64,000 bases of DNA from Nigrospora sphaerica (taxonomy: Eukaryota; Ascomycota; Sordariomycetes; Amphisphaeriales; Apiosporaceae), in assembly GCA_018287875.1 (NCBI GenBank), contig JAGVVL010000002.1, forward strand, positions 4,960,001-5,024,000, in the 5' to 3' direction. How positions within the stretch are numbered: the first letter of the stretch is position 1; each line of letters begins with the position of its first letter. Of this stretch, positions 29,028 to 40,933 are shown in pieces. The notes below the pieces were generated by a model. The model had not been told where the DNA came from. It worked only from the letters and a program-made list of their open reading frames with translations, and ran no database searches. Position numbers and translations under genes: made by a program.

Positions 29028-29673
29028 GAAGCGCCACTCGCGCTTGTGTACCTTCTGAAAGGCCCAGCACGCGCGCCATGTTCCGAACAAAGACTACGTA
29101 TGGTATATAGGGTAACCTCACAGCCTATAAGACCTGGGGAGCGTTCTGGTTCTGCCAGAGACCACGGTTCGTTCCCGGTGCTTCTGCAAGTGCACGCTCT
29201 AAGACCGCGACTCCTGTAAAAGAGGAGTCTTGACAATGGATCGCAATCCGGTATATGATCTATCACCAAGCATTGCTGGCATGTCTTGGGATGCCCGCCG
29301 CACCCGGATCGAAATCACCAAACCAACCGTCTTTGATGGAAAGGGTTGAACAACGTTATCCAACTCTGCCGATAGACCATATCGAAGCTGGGGGCTATTG
29401 ACACCGCCATCGGCGCCGTCTTGTCCCCGTCAAATCCCAACCCACACACCGCGCCTTGATGCTATTGAGTAGGCACAGATTGATTCTCCACACATGCAGG
29501 TCCAGTATTCCCCTTGTTTTGAAAAAAAAAAACGGAGGAACCACACGGCGCCAATCCAAATCACATGCCGTTACCGCTCCATCAACCCAACCTCACCATC
29601 CTCGCCTTCTACCCCTCGGTCCTACCCACCGGCCGGTCCAGCCTCGACGCTGTGCGGTACGACAGTCGTGGCT
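29028..29673. other. Intergenic region between orphan frame and RasGAP 3' end
   Basis: About 640 bp with no supported gene. It includes an A-run at 29522-29531 and the 3' UTR of the RasGAP gene. Confidence 0.5.
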
Positions 29674-32600
29674 TTATATAATGATGAGCTAGTGAAGACA
29701 AAGTTAGCCTGGGCAATGGACGATGCATGCTGGGACAGCCTTACCTCGATGAGCTTCTCCGTCAAAGCAAAGCACTGCTTGTCTGGCTCCTGCGTCTGGC
29801 TGAAGGAGCAAGACCGCCAAAGGCCACCGAATCCCATGTCCTCGAGAATCACGTTCAGCATCCCGCTCGTCTCCATGGCGGCCGAAAAGTTGGGGTTGGA
29901 TGTAGTGGTTTGGAGAAGGCCGTGTGCCGCCTCCAGCGTTGCCGAGTTCTGGCAGTGCAACAATATATCGTCCAGAATCTGGACGATGGGGAAGCAGAGA
30001 TGCTCAATCACCTTTGGTCGGGCTGCCGCCAGCTCCGTCAGGTAAGAGAGCGTTCGGCCCTGTACACTATCTTGCAGGAATTCGAAATCGACGAGCGCGA
30101 TGGCCGTACTGAGAAGCAGATCCTCGTCCGTGACCGACGACGCGTCGTGTATTCCGCGGAAGGGGCTGAGACTGGCCACCCCGGCTGGGTTGATGCCCGA
30201 CTGCCACAACGCTTCCTTGAGCTCCGCAGGCTCGACCGCACGGGCTTGGATCAGGGCATAGTACGGCGACGTGCCAATGTCCTGGGGCGCCTTGTCCGAC
30301 AGCACGGAAGCGCTCGTCGCCATCTCGAGGAACGTCGAGAGCACGCGCAACGCCGTCGCCTTGGTCATGGTGTCGGTGAGCCCGCGGATGAGGCAGGCGT
30401 TGACGGCGAAGGGGAAATTCTCTGGCGTGAAGTGTATCCCATACAGGTCATCCAGGGGCAATGCCGCCTCTTCCAGCTGCACGCGGCCTTGGAGCAGGAC
30501 GTGGGCCATCCTGTCGCTCCGCAACTCGCTCGACGTCCCGATGTTCGTCAGTACGGCCTCGAGGAAATTGGCCGCGCAGTTGAACAGACTCGGGGGCACA
30601 AGCCGCAACAAGGATATGGCAAGCCAGAACAACTGCAGCCCGTACCGCGACGTCGTCTGCAGCTTGCCCATCATCTTGGACAACGAGGTGACGATGGCGA
30701 CCAGCATGTCCTGGCTTTCCTCGCCGAAACGGCCCACGGCGCTACGCAGAGCCACCAAGACTTGGTAAAGAAGATCGTCGTCTACTTCCTCCCGGGCTAA
30801 ACAGCCCATGACAGTGAACGCTCTAGGCTGGACTGCGGGGTTGTTCTGAAACGCCGTGCTGGCCACGAGGCTCATCCACCTGGACCGCCAAGCGTTGGCC
30901 ATGTCGACCGAGGGTGCAGCCGTGGCACAAATGTCGAAGAGCAGAGCCGCCAGGCTCTCTGTAGCAGCAAGCGTCGGCCCGCTGTCCGGATTCGTGGAAA
31001 TCGAGGCGCCGTCGCGGTGGTAAGCCGGAGGCGAGAAAATATCGTTCCGGGGCTCGGACAACGTGTCGAGGGCATTGCGCAGTTTGGAAAGCTTGGCTTC
31101 GTCCAGCTTGAACGAGGTACAGGCAGCGTGAATCGAGTTGATCAAGAGCCTGTGCACCATTACCCGCACATCGGACGACCCTGTGTTGGCAAGCATGGTG
31201 ACGATATGGAAGATCTCGGGCAGGTAGAGTTGGGACTGGACGCCGCAATCGAAGGACAGGGACAGGCAGAATTGCAGCAGAATGCAGACCTCGGGCCAGA
31301 CCGAGTTGTCCGGCAGGGATTTGGTCGGACGTTGGGATGACCTGTTCAGCGCCTTCCGTAGCCGCGAGATGATCTTGCCGCGCAGCGTAATGGTGCCGAT
31401 GGCCGTCACTATCGAGGTCAAACACTGCGTCTGCTCGTCGTGCATGCCCAGGGCCAGAGCCGTCTTGAGAATCTCCTCAAGGAAGATATCGAGCAAGGTT
31501 TCGTCCTTGTAGATGGCAGGCCAGACAGTATGCTCCAAGGTCAGGTTGAGCGTCGGATCGGTGATGGTCACATCGATCAGTTTTCGGAAGATGGCGGCAA
31601 TCTTTTCCCTGCCTTTTTCGCTGTCCGCTTCGTCACCCAAGAGAGACATGCGCAGGCTGGGCAGCCAGGGAGCCATGTAAGCAAGACTCAGGGGCTTCTG
31701 CTCGTCCGAGAAGCTCTCCCACCCGACAAAGAACTCGTTCAGGAAGTCGGACGTCAACTGAGGCTCCTCTTCAGCCAGGTGCTTGCTGATGTTCACAATG
31801 AACTGAGTGGGGTCCAAGGGGACGGCGATATCTACATTGTGTGTCAGTGTTGCCCGAGAAGGGAGTTGCCACGAAGCAGAAACGTACCTCGAATGCACAT
31901 GAATCTGCTTGCAGCCTTGAACTTGAACGCGCGGCAGAGAGCACCGAGCAAATTGTACGACGAAAGCCGCAAAACGGGATCCGAGGCGGCAAGATTTGTC
32001 AGTGCGAGGTTCAGGAGGGTGCCCGGGACATCTTGGGGACGTATCAGTCTTTCGTACGACTTCATCGTCCTCGTATCCTTGCCGTATTTGGCTTTGGCCC
32101 CTCGCACAGCCTGGAGGACGTCGGCCTTCTTGGGGCTTTGGAAATACATGACAATTTTGCCATTGTCGGCCCGAAGCCCAAAAGCCGAGTCGTCCTCGGT
32201 CGCAATCGAGGTCGGCGCCTCTTCCACGTCACCGAGTCGGAATATATCGTTTACCGTTGCGTGGAGACGGAAACCAGGATGGACTTCCTGTTTCTTGGTA
32301 GTCGTCACCTGGACGAACTGACTGCCGACTTTGATGACGACCTCAATCTTCCCTCGCGTCTTCGACAAGCGGGTGATGGGTTGGAACACATATCTCGTGT
32401 CGGTGACGACACTGATCGTTTCCTTGGGCAGATGGAGTTGACTCAAGTGGAAGTGTGCCTGTAGATCCTGGAGACTTCCGATGAGGTGGTACTCAACGTT
32501 GCCAGGATTGAAAATGTTGGATTCGTCCTTGGTTGCGACCCGAAGTATTCGACGGAAACATTTCCTGCTCGCGATTTAGAACGGGCCACACAAGATCGAT

Positions 32601-35600
32601 AGAGGGGATCCCACCTGAAAGCGCTGTTCATGTTATACACATAGACTCTGGAGAGGGACCGTGAGATCTCCGCCGGGCTGAGCAGTTCGAGTTTCTTGAA
32701 GAGGTCATCCTGAGGCTCGTTCTGGCCGTTATAGCACGTGGCGTCAATCAAGAGGCCGAAAGGCCGATGCCACAAGCGGCTGGCAATCTGGGAGCGCACA
32801 ATGTTAAGCCCGAGGTCAAGAAATGCGATGCCCAAGGGGTCGCCGAAGGGTACAGAGGCCGGGGAGGGCCGTGCGGGCCATACCTTCAAGTAGCAGTAGA
32901 TTAAGGTGTCGAAATCAATGGAATCGACATCGATATGGCGCAGAATCACGCATATAATCGATAAACCGTCCTGGGAAAAGTCAGCCGGGCCTCCGCGTGG
33001 TGTTTTGCACCAATTTGACTCACTTTGCTCTCGCCACCGTCGTAAACGGCACGGGAAGTCATGAAGGATTCGGTGCCTCGAAAGGCATTACGAAGCATAA
33101 AATGCTGGAATCTGGAGTAGGCAATCGGGTCATTACTGGCGATTTGGGGTCGGTTCCATGTCACGGCTAGGGGCGGGGGACCGAGGGTCGTGATAAGGGC
33201 CCGGAGTGGCTCGATGACGGGGGATTTGCCACGTGCCAGCTCGTTCGGCGACCGGACGTAGTCTCTTCTCTCCTGCGACATCAGTTTCTGTCGCACATGA
33301 TCCCAGTGGTCGTAGAGGAAGCGATGCAGGGCAACGCAGGAACCAAAGTCAAATGTCTCTTTCTGTGAGACATGGGCATCGACGGTTGTAGGCGGCACCT
33401 GCAATAGGGGTTAGTAGAGGACCGGGCCGGTATGGCAGGAAGGAGAGACCTACTGAGATTTCGCGGAGGAACGTCGTGACCTTGTATATGTTCTGTGTCA
33501 GGAAATCGTTCAATGGGTACATGTAAGGCTCTTTGGCGCCAAACAAGACGTTGTTCGCCAGGTTCTGGATGACCTTGGCGATCAGGAGGAGGCCGCGGCG
33601 CATTTCCTTGGACGGGGCTTGGCTGACGAGTCCCTCGGCCTCGGGCGCTACGATAGCAGGACAGAAGAACCGCAGGAAGATGAAGGCGCCCACGGCTGTG
33701 TACTTGGCCTCTGGAAACCTGGACATCACCGCACTCGAGATCTAGGGGGGTTAGACGTAGGTGTCGGGCCGATCGAGGACTTTAGGACACTCACTATACT
33801 GCAAATCTTCCGGAAGGACGTGGGGATGTTGGCTTCCGAAGCAACAATGTCCTGAACGAAGACCTTGGCCACAATGCGTAATTGCAGGGCATTCTTCTGT
33901 ACCTCTTCCTGGGACTGCATCCGCGCCGGGTCCAGCTCGAGATCAAGGTCCTTGGAAGTGAGCATCAGCCGCTCGACAACTTTGCCAAGCGTCTCCCGCA
34001 GATAATCAATGCCTTTCCACTTCGCGTAGACAGAAAGCATCTTGGTTGCCACACAGTTGCGACGCAGGATCTCCGACTCATTTTCCGTCTCCTCGATTTC
34101 CTGCTTGATCAAGGCCTCCATCAGCTCAAAGGTGAGACCGCGGGTCTCAAAAATGTTGAGAAGTGAAATGGTCAATTCATCGACCTCGCTGCTGGGACAG
34201 ACGGTGCTGACAGCAACGGCCAGGTGCAGGTCGTGGGTGAGGATATCCAACAACTCCTCATACTTCTCGCTAACAGCGGCATCCGACAAGTTGCTGAACT
34301 CGGTGCCTTGGACGAGAATATTGTACAACACCTTGACGAAAGCGGTGCGAATTTCGACGTTTTCATGGTAGCCGATGCTCAGAGAGTGCTTCAAGCCCAC
34401 ATCGATGTTTGCACTTAGGAGGTTCGATAAGATGGTGATGGCGAGATCCGACGACGAGGTCGTCTCATCCCGCGTGGCTGGCGGTATAAGCATCTCGTTC
34501 CTGTGGGTATCTAAGGGGTCGTAGTTCAGGAGCGATAGGAATCGGTTGAAGTAGGTGTGGAACATCTGTGACTTGAGCTCACTGGTCCCGGCATCGTTTT
34601 GGCCGTCGCCGGGCTGTAGAGGCAGTCGGAAAGTAAGCTCGGCCAGAGACCGTAGGCAGGCTTTGTCGAGATCCCGCTGGTACCGGACAATCTCGTCATG
34701 CCGGCCGCCATAGATCCCATCGCCACGAGGCGAACGAGGGCGAGCTATCCAGCCAAATATGTACTCCAATAGCTGGTTGCGTATCCTGACATCGTCACGC
34801 AGGTTAAGATGCTCCTTCTTCCGCGTGACGACCTCGCATAACTGACAGACTTTGATCTTGACCCTGAGACAGCTGGCGTTGTCTGTGACGGTGTCGAGAA
34901 ACTTGGCAAAGTTCAGGGCCAGGGCGCCGAGATGGACCGACGACGCAGCGCCCAACTCGGTGGGACTCTCCAAGCGCTCGACAAGGACCTTGAGCAACGA
35001 GGCTGTCTGTTCAGCGAAAACGATCTCGCCCTCTTGGCCCTTGCCCGACTCCAATGCCCCGGTAAAAAGAATTTCGAGCTCGACCTCGATCGCTTTGAAC
35101 AAGGCCTGGTAGAGACTGGGCGATATCTCGGTCGAGAGAACCTCCCGCATCGACTCCCGGACCCGTACATTGCCGCATGCGAGCAACTGGATGCCGAGAC
35201 GCAGATAGCGACTGAGGAGCGGCTCTTCGTAGTTATCGGACGACACCCGGTCTATCCATCGCAGCCCGCCGACCGGTTCTTCGAGAGTGAAAGCCTGGTC
35301 CGCAACACAGATGCCACCAAGGGAAGCCAAGAAGCCCGAGTAGTTGCGCCATTCAGTGAGCGATCGATCGTCGACGTTGTCCGCAGGGGTCATGGACACA
35401 TCTTTGGATAGGTGAATCCATTTGTCGAAGGCCAGCTCCCAAGCGTCCAATATCCCGATGCTTGGGTATTGCATGCGTCGCAAGAGGTTGCGCGCTCGCT
35501 TCTGGAACGCCACAACACCAGTGAACCGAAAATCCCGGGAAGCGATCTCCGAGAAGATTTCGCTGTTCCGCAAGATCGGTGCCGCCGACTTGGACGCTTC

Positions 35601-38053
35601 CGAGGCCCTGTCTACGATGAGACACTCTTCATTGAAGAGGCCTATGCAGGAGGTGACGAGTTGACATGTTTCGATGTCGGCGGAGCAAAGAGAAACCAGG
35701 AAGAGCGTCTCCATCTTGGCGGACACGGCAGTTCTCTCTGGAATCTCTTCAGACACTTCGGACAACTCCTGCGACAGCGTTAACAACGTGAGAACAACCG
35801 CAACCTAGTACTACTTAAACGCACCTTGATATTATTGAGTAGCAACAGGCGAGACTCGAGATAGCCATGGATCGATTCGAGCACCGATGCGTCTTCCTGC
35901 TGCATGTTTTTATCGCACATCCTCATCAATGAGAGTGATCTGATCATTCGTGCGTCAGCGGATGGGCCTGAGGGAACAGCAGACTATAGACTCACGTGAG
36001 CCTCCAGAATTTGGTCTTGAAACCTTGCGTGTCAAGCCTTTTGGCCTTGCGCAAAGAGACGAGAATGCCATCAGGGGCAAGAAGCCTGTGAGCAAGAGCG
36101 CTGGAGAGGGCTCGCACTTGGTCGTTCGCCGAGACCAGACAGGAGATGAAGGCTTCAAAGTTGTCCTCATAGAACCTATCCGTACTGCCAGCCGGCGCGT
36201 TGTCAAACAAGGTCGAGGGTGAGGCATCGAGGAATTTGAGAATAGTGCAGAGCATGTAAATGCTGGAGGCGCTCGTCTCCGAAGCCTTCCGTTGAGACGT
36301 GTGGTCGCCGAGGTACATTTCGGTCGAGACCGCCAGCATGGTCTAGTTCAAGGGGTCAGTGGCGAAACGCGAGCGAGAGGCAATATGACCACGACGTACT
36401 TTCATCTGGTCCTGTATGAAGCCGGCAACCTCGAGGAATAAAGGACGGTACTGCTCGGCATCGCGTTGACGTGCGAAGTACGAGCAGGCCTGTATCAGCG
36501 CGATCCGGAACATCTGTGGGGATGACGGTTGCAGGCACGCCTGTGCCAGTGATTCTACACTACTCTCAAAGTTCAGATGCGTGAGGCTGATGAGAGCGGC
36601 AGTCGTCAGGTCTTGATCAAAGCCACTACCGTCCATACTGGGCGAGTATTTGCGGAAGACGGCGTCTCGCACTTCGTCTTGGACGTCCATGGCGTAGCTG
36701 ACTATGGCGGCATCACTATCAAAGTCGAAGTGGCGCGCGGCGCGGAGGAGACAGACCAGGCAAAAACCGGCCGCCTCATTCCGGTTCCTCAATTGTTTCC
36801 TCAAGCCCTCCAGAAACTGGACCTTTTTGGTCATACCCGAGCTTTTGCCTTCGCGCAGGTTGCTGGCGACCTCGAAGACTTCGGGCACGAGGAAAAGCAG
36901 CACCATCTGCATGGAGTTCAGCATCGTCTTTCTCTTGCTGTTGTCCATGATGGTCTGGGTCATGTCGAAGAGGGTGTCAGGCCCTCCATCGAGCCTCCTA
37001 CGCTGGTTGTGGAGCCTGACGAACTCCTCGGGGTACCGGTCAAGCCATCGTATGATGAGCATCGGGGTGATGACGGCGATGGTGTTTTGGAAGGGTCTGC
37101 GGAAGTGGAGGAAGCTCGAGCACAGCTCCTGAATGATGAGGCCCAGTTTCTGGCCGTCTACCCACACGTAGGAAAGGAGACGGAGGACTACCAAGGAGGA
37201 CCTCTCCTCTTCGGCGAGGGACACGGGCGGCTGCATGCCAGCCTGGATCGGCAAGGTCGTTCGGACGGCGTGGATAACGGCCCGGAAGTATTCAAATGCG
37301 ACGGGCCAGCTCGACGCCGTCACGAATCCCACAATGATCTTCACGTGCGGCTCGATGTCCTTGGGCGAAAAGTCCTCGCTCCGGCCCGAGTCGAGAAAGT
37401 CCTCGGAGCCACTTGAGGACGCGGCCGTCGGCGGGAGCTCCCCGAAGCGCTGGTCCAATACCTCACGAGCCGTCTCCTCGTCGAGGATGGAGCGCGCGGG
37501 CAGGGAGTAGCCTTCGGGTATCGGTTCGAGTACGACCTTGAAGTGGTCGAATATCCGGGTCACGAGCGCGCTGTCCAGGCGGCGGGGAAGGCCGGCGGAC
37601 GGACGCCCGCCGTCGTAGGACTCGCTGTCCTCGCTGGCATTGTCGGGTCGCAGAGCGTTCCAGTTGGCAGAACAGCATTCGGCGGCGAGAGACAAGACGT
37701 AGAGCTCGGACAGCAGGACATGCGGCGGGTGGGTCAGGAAATTCTTGTAGGGACGGCCGAGGTCCTCCAACAGCGTCACGAGGGCCTCGAGCACGACGGC
37801 GATGGACGAGGCACTGATGCGGATGAGGGTCTGGCGGGTAATGACAGCTATGTCGTCTTGGCGAAGGTCTTGGGCCTGGGTGCCGGTGCGATGTGGAAGC
37901 TGGCAGAGAGCGTGTTAGCCGGACGGACACGAGACCGATTTGCGAAGCACTCTTTGCGGCGTGTCACCAGTGAGCGGGATAGGTAGTTTTATCATGTACC
38001 CTAGAGGTGAGCCTCTCGACCAAACAGCCCACGAGGCCCGCATCGCCGTTCAT
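29674..38053 (-). CDS. Neurofibromin/IRA-type Ras GTPase-activating protein
   Basis: Eleven exons, all phase-consistent, give about 2,595 residues: 38000-38053, 36400-37899, 35996-36342, 35825-35939, 33795-35768, 33454-33741, 33024-33398, 32615-32970, 31888-32564, 29745-31831, 29674-29688. The protein stimulates GTP hydrolysis by Ras and so restrains Ras/cAMP signalling. The RasGAP domain spans the end of exon 5 and exon 6: the arginine-finger loop reads ILRRNCVATKM, and the FLR block reads GAFIFLRFFCPAIVAPE. Downstream is a Sec14/PH-like bipartite region (GIAFLDLGLNIVRSQIASRL; FRLHATVNDIFRLGDVEEAP) and a long helical C-terminus, the NF1/IRA2 layout. The last intron has a GTAAGG donor, GCTAAC branch and CTAG acceptor, leaving a 15-nt final exon encoding LIII-stop. 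N-terminal exon: MNGDAGLVGCLVERLTSR. Confidence 0.93.
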
Positions 38054-38752
38054 CTTGTATACCGTCGACTCGTGATTTGGAAACTATTCATCATTGCGCC
38101 GGCGCCCTAGACGAAAGATACCTCGTGGTCCAACCGAGAGCGAGGGCCGCCGAAGCACAGTCCTCCCTTACGCCTAGCGACCGCACCAGCTGTTCTTTCC
38201 CCCTGTCGCGCCGGAGGGACTTGCACAACGATGCGTAGGGGGCGGGTCGCGTCCTTACGGAAAACGAAGCGGTCGCGGGCAAAGAGAGTCGTGTGGCGCG
38301 GCAGTACGCGCAAGGGGCGTGCAGCTATCTCAACAATGCGCGCCGGGGGTTTGCGAGTCGTTGCTTTCTCGGCCGTGCAAGTTCGGGAGGAATCGAGAGG
38401 TGCCCTGAGGCGGATGAAGGGAGGTATGGACCTAGTTTATGGAGTTGACACAAGTGGCCCGTATGCGAAGCCAGCTGAAGTGTTTCGTAATGGCAGGGCC
38501 CAACCCAACAACAGCCTTGCCAGTATCGGTGTGTCGTGCCGATATGGGGGACGGGGCCGTCAATAATTCTGTCGGATATGATGGACGGTTGGGAGCTACT
38601 CCTAGGTACGATATCTCTCGCCTTAGGGCCAGACGGGAAGCCAGCCACGGGATTGGAGGATGCCGACGTCGGGCGCGAGTAAGCCAAACCAGACGCCGAG
38701 GCCGATCGATCACGCTGTTCCCGCGAGATATACCCGCGGGCGGGCGGGTGTA

Positions 38753-38780
38753 GGTACATGCATACATATGTACATATGTA
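38753..38780. repeat. TACATATGTA palindrome, copy 2
   Basis: This stretch reads GTACATGCATACATATG followed by TACATATGTAG, with two overlapping palindromes. It lies about 700 bp upstream of the RasGAP start codon. Confidence 0.6.
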
Positions 38781-39351
38781 GGGAGATACTCCTGCATCCC
38801 GTGGTGACAGACTCCTTCTTGCGTGCCTCTTGTGAACCTCTGTGCCTATTACTTTCTCCTACTGGTAGGCTCGCATGTACGCTGCGCGTAGTAGCCCGGT
38901 AGGTAACTCGAGATGTATCCCGTGTAACCTACCACCCACCCAAACCCGCCATCCTCCTCCCCCAGTGGCGCAATGCAGCCCCAAACTCGCAAGAACAAAC
39001 AAACCTCACTGGCCACCAAAAGAAGAAAATGAGCGAGCAACGCGCGCGCGCGCCCGCGTCGCCGCCGCGGGAGGGGGCAGAAAGAGAGCCGACTGGGCTC
39101 GCCAAAAGCCACGGGCTTGCAACTCAGCCTGCGACGAGCCGTCTTGCGTGGGCGTGGGCAGAGAGACACGCGCATCAACCCATGCTGCAAAGAAACAGCT
39201 CCGTCCCTACCTCACACGCAAGGGGGGGTGGCCCTCCAAGAGCGGCGTGCGTGCGGAAGCGGGGCAACAGGGGGTGGCCATCCATGCAAGACCATCCAGA
39301 TTGCCCACCTGCTATCTGGAGGTTGGAGCACTCGCCGCCGCCAGCTCCTGA

Positions 39352-39369
39352 GGGGGGGGGGGGGGGGGG
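39352..39369 (+). repeat. Run of 18 G residues
   Basis: A homopolymer of 18 guanines lies in the gene-free region. Such a run may form G-quadruplex structures and is prone to length error in sequencing. Confidence 0.85.
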
Positions 39370-40933
39370 TTGCGCGCCGAGCTAGGATGGTGGTGACAAT
39401 TATGATGATGTCGATGATAGGTACCCAACCTACTCCGTATTTTCCACTGCTAATAACCAGGTGCATACAATCCAAGTAAGTAATACAACTAAGATGTAAG
39501 TCACAAACTCAAAGTTAACGCGGGGGATCCGGGAGGTTCTTCAAGCATACAACTATACCCTCACCTCCTATCCACCTCCAGCATGCATTGCCTACCGACG
39601 TCTTACACACTTGTGTAAAGAGGTAGGCGAGGTACTTACCTCAGGTAACTACGTAATAAATACGTAGGCACTTCTGTACATAACTTGAATAACGTATGGA
39701 TAATTCTACCTCTATTCCGGTCCAGGGCCACTCGGTTGCAAGCGTTCTCCATCGCTAGAAAAAAAAACGACCTAGCCCCCCGGCCCCCCTTATCGCTCTC
39801 CGGCTTGGCTTTCCTCGAGTCCCTCTCGTACTGACTGATGGCCGCTCCCGTTCAGCAGGCTAGCGTCATGGCGATCGCCAGGCCTCTTTGGTGTCGCCTG
39901 GGCCCCTTCTAGCGGGGTAGACCCTTGTGCCCGATGCCCAACAGCCCAGTAGAGCTAGCCGAAAACTGCTGGCCCCCTCCACCCCCCTTGCTGCTTTGCC
40001 AGCCTGAAATGAGCAAACTGCTCCTGAATTTATTAACGGGCGGTGGCATTGGCACAGCTATCATTTTCCTTGCCGACGCCCTACAGCCAAAAGAAAGTCT
40101 AATCGTGTTTCATGGCCTCCCACGGCGTAACCTTCCCTTTGGCCCGTCCTCCTGGCGCGCTGACTTCTGCTGTGCGTGGATGACAGGTGCATTTCATCAC
40201 GGCCTGCGCCTCGAGTTGACTACCTCCTCTTGACCCTCCGCGGAACACCAGCCGAAATGACAACTGCGGGCGCCTCGAGGCAATGGGTGAGCTATTGACA
40301 CATCGTAAGCAACTAGGAGGGGGAAGCAATGCCTGCTTGCTTTGTTTTTCCTACTTTACAACTTCTGAGCGTAAGAGATTGGGGCCGTCGTTCCGACGCC
40401 TCTCCGGCAGCTTCACCGGCAGGCACACGACGTAGTGCGTGCCTACCCTACCTATTCGTCTGTACACATTGGGGTCAAGTTCGGGTTGTTTGCTTCGGGT
40501 GGTTGGCAAGCGAAACGGGTTGACATCGATACGCCGTCTTTGGCAATAGGAAGCTACAACATAATGGCCAGAATATAAATCCTTGTCCCTTTTCATTGGC
40601 TCGACTGCGTCCTGGCCATTGATCGATTAGGTAGTCCCGGCATTTTGGGTCGGGTGAGCCCCCCTCCCGCATTAAGGAAGGAGACTCATAACGTTGCCGC
40701 CTTGGGCCATATGCTACAACAGGAGCTACCTAAAAGCTGCGTGCGACGTTGCACACAGAGCAAGCCCGCGATCCGCCAAGACAACCCAAGTCGCGCTTCC
40801 GAAAACGAAATCATCCACTTGGTCCGTACATGGTCACGTCAACCCGTCTGGTCTACCAGTAACCTTAACCACCAACGTATGTATCTCTGCACCGACTTCA
40901 AGCCTACTTCGTCCTCGTATATCCCTCAATCAT

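Larger units (their letters stand above)
38054..40933. other. 2.9-kb gene-free region with G18 tract and TACATATGTA cluster
   Basis: This lies between the RasGAP start and the RAT1 3' end, both minus-strand. Open frames are short and lack family resemblance or coding bias. It contains palindromic TACATATGTA copies (38753-38780), an 18-G run (39352-39369) and many GGTA/TACC-type steps around 39560-39690. It could be a long promoter or host a noncoding RNA. Confidence 0.5.

Noticed and set aside
36577..37416. Long plus-strand frame within the RasGAP exon 2 region
   Set aside because: It is antisense to a phase-consistent 1.5-kb exon and shows no homology.
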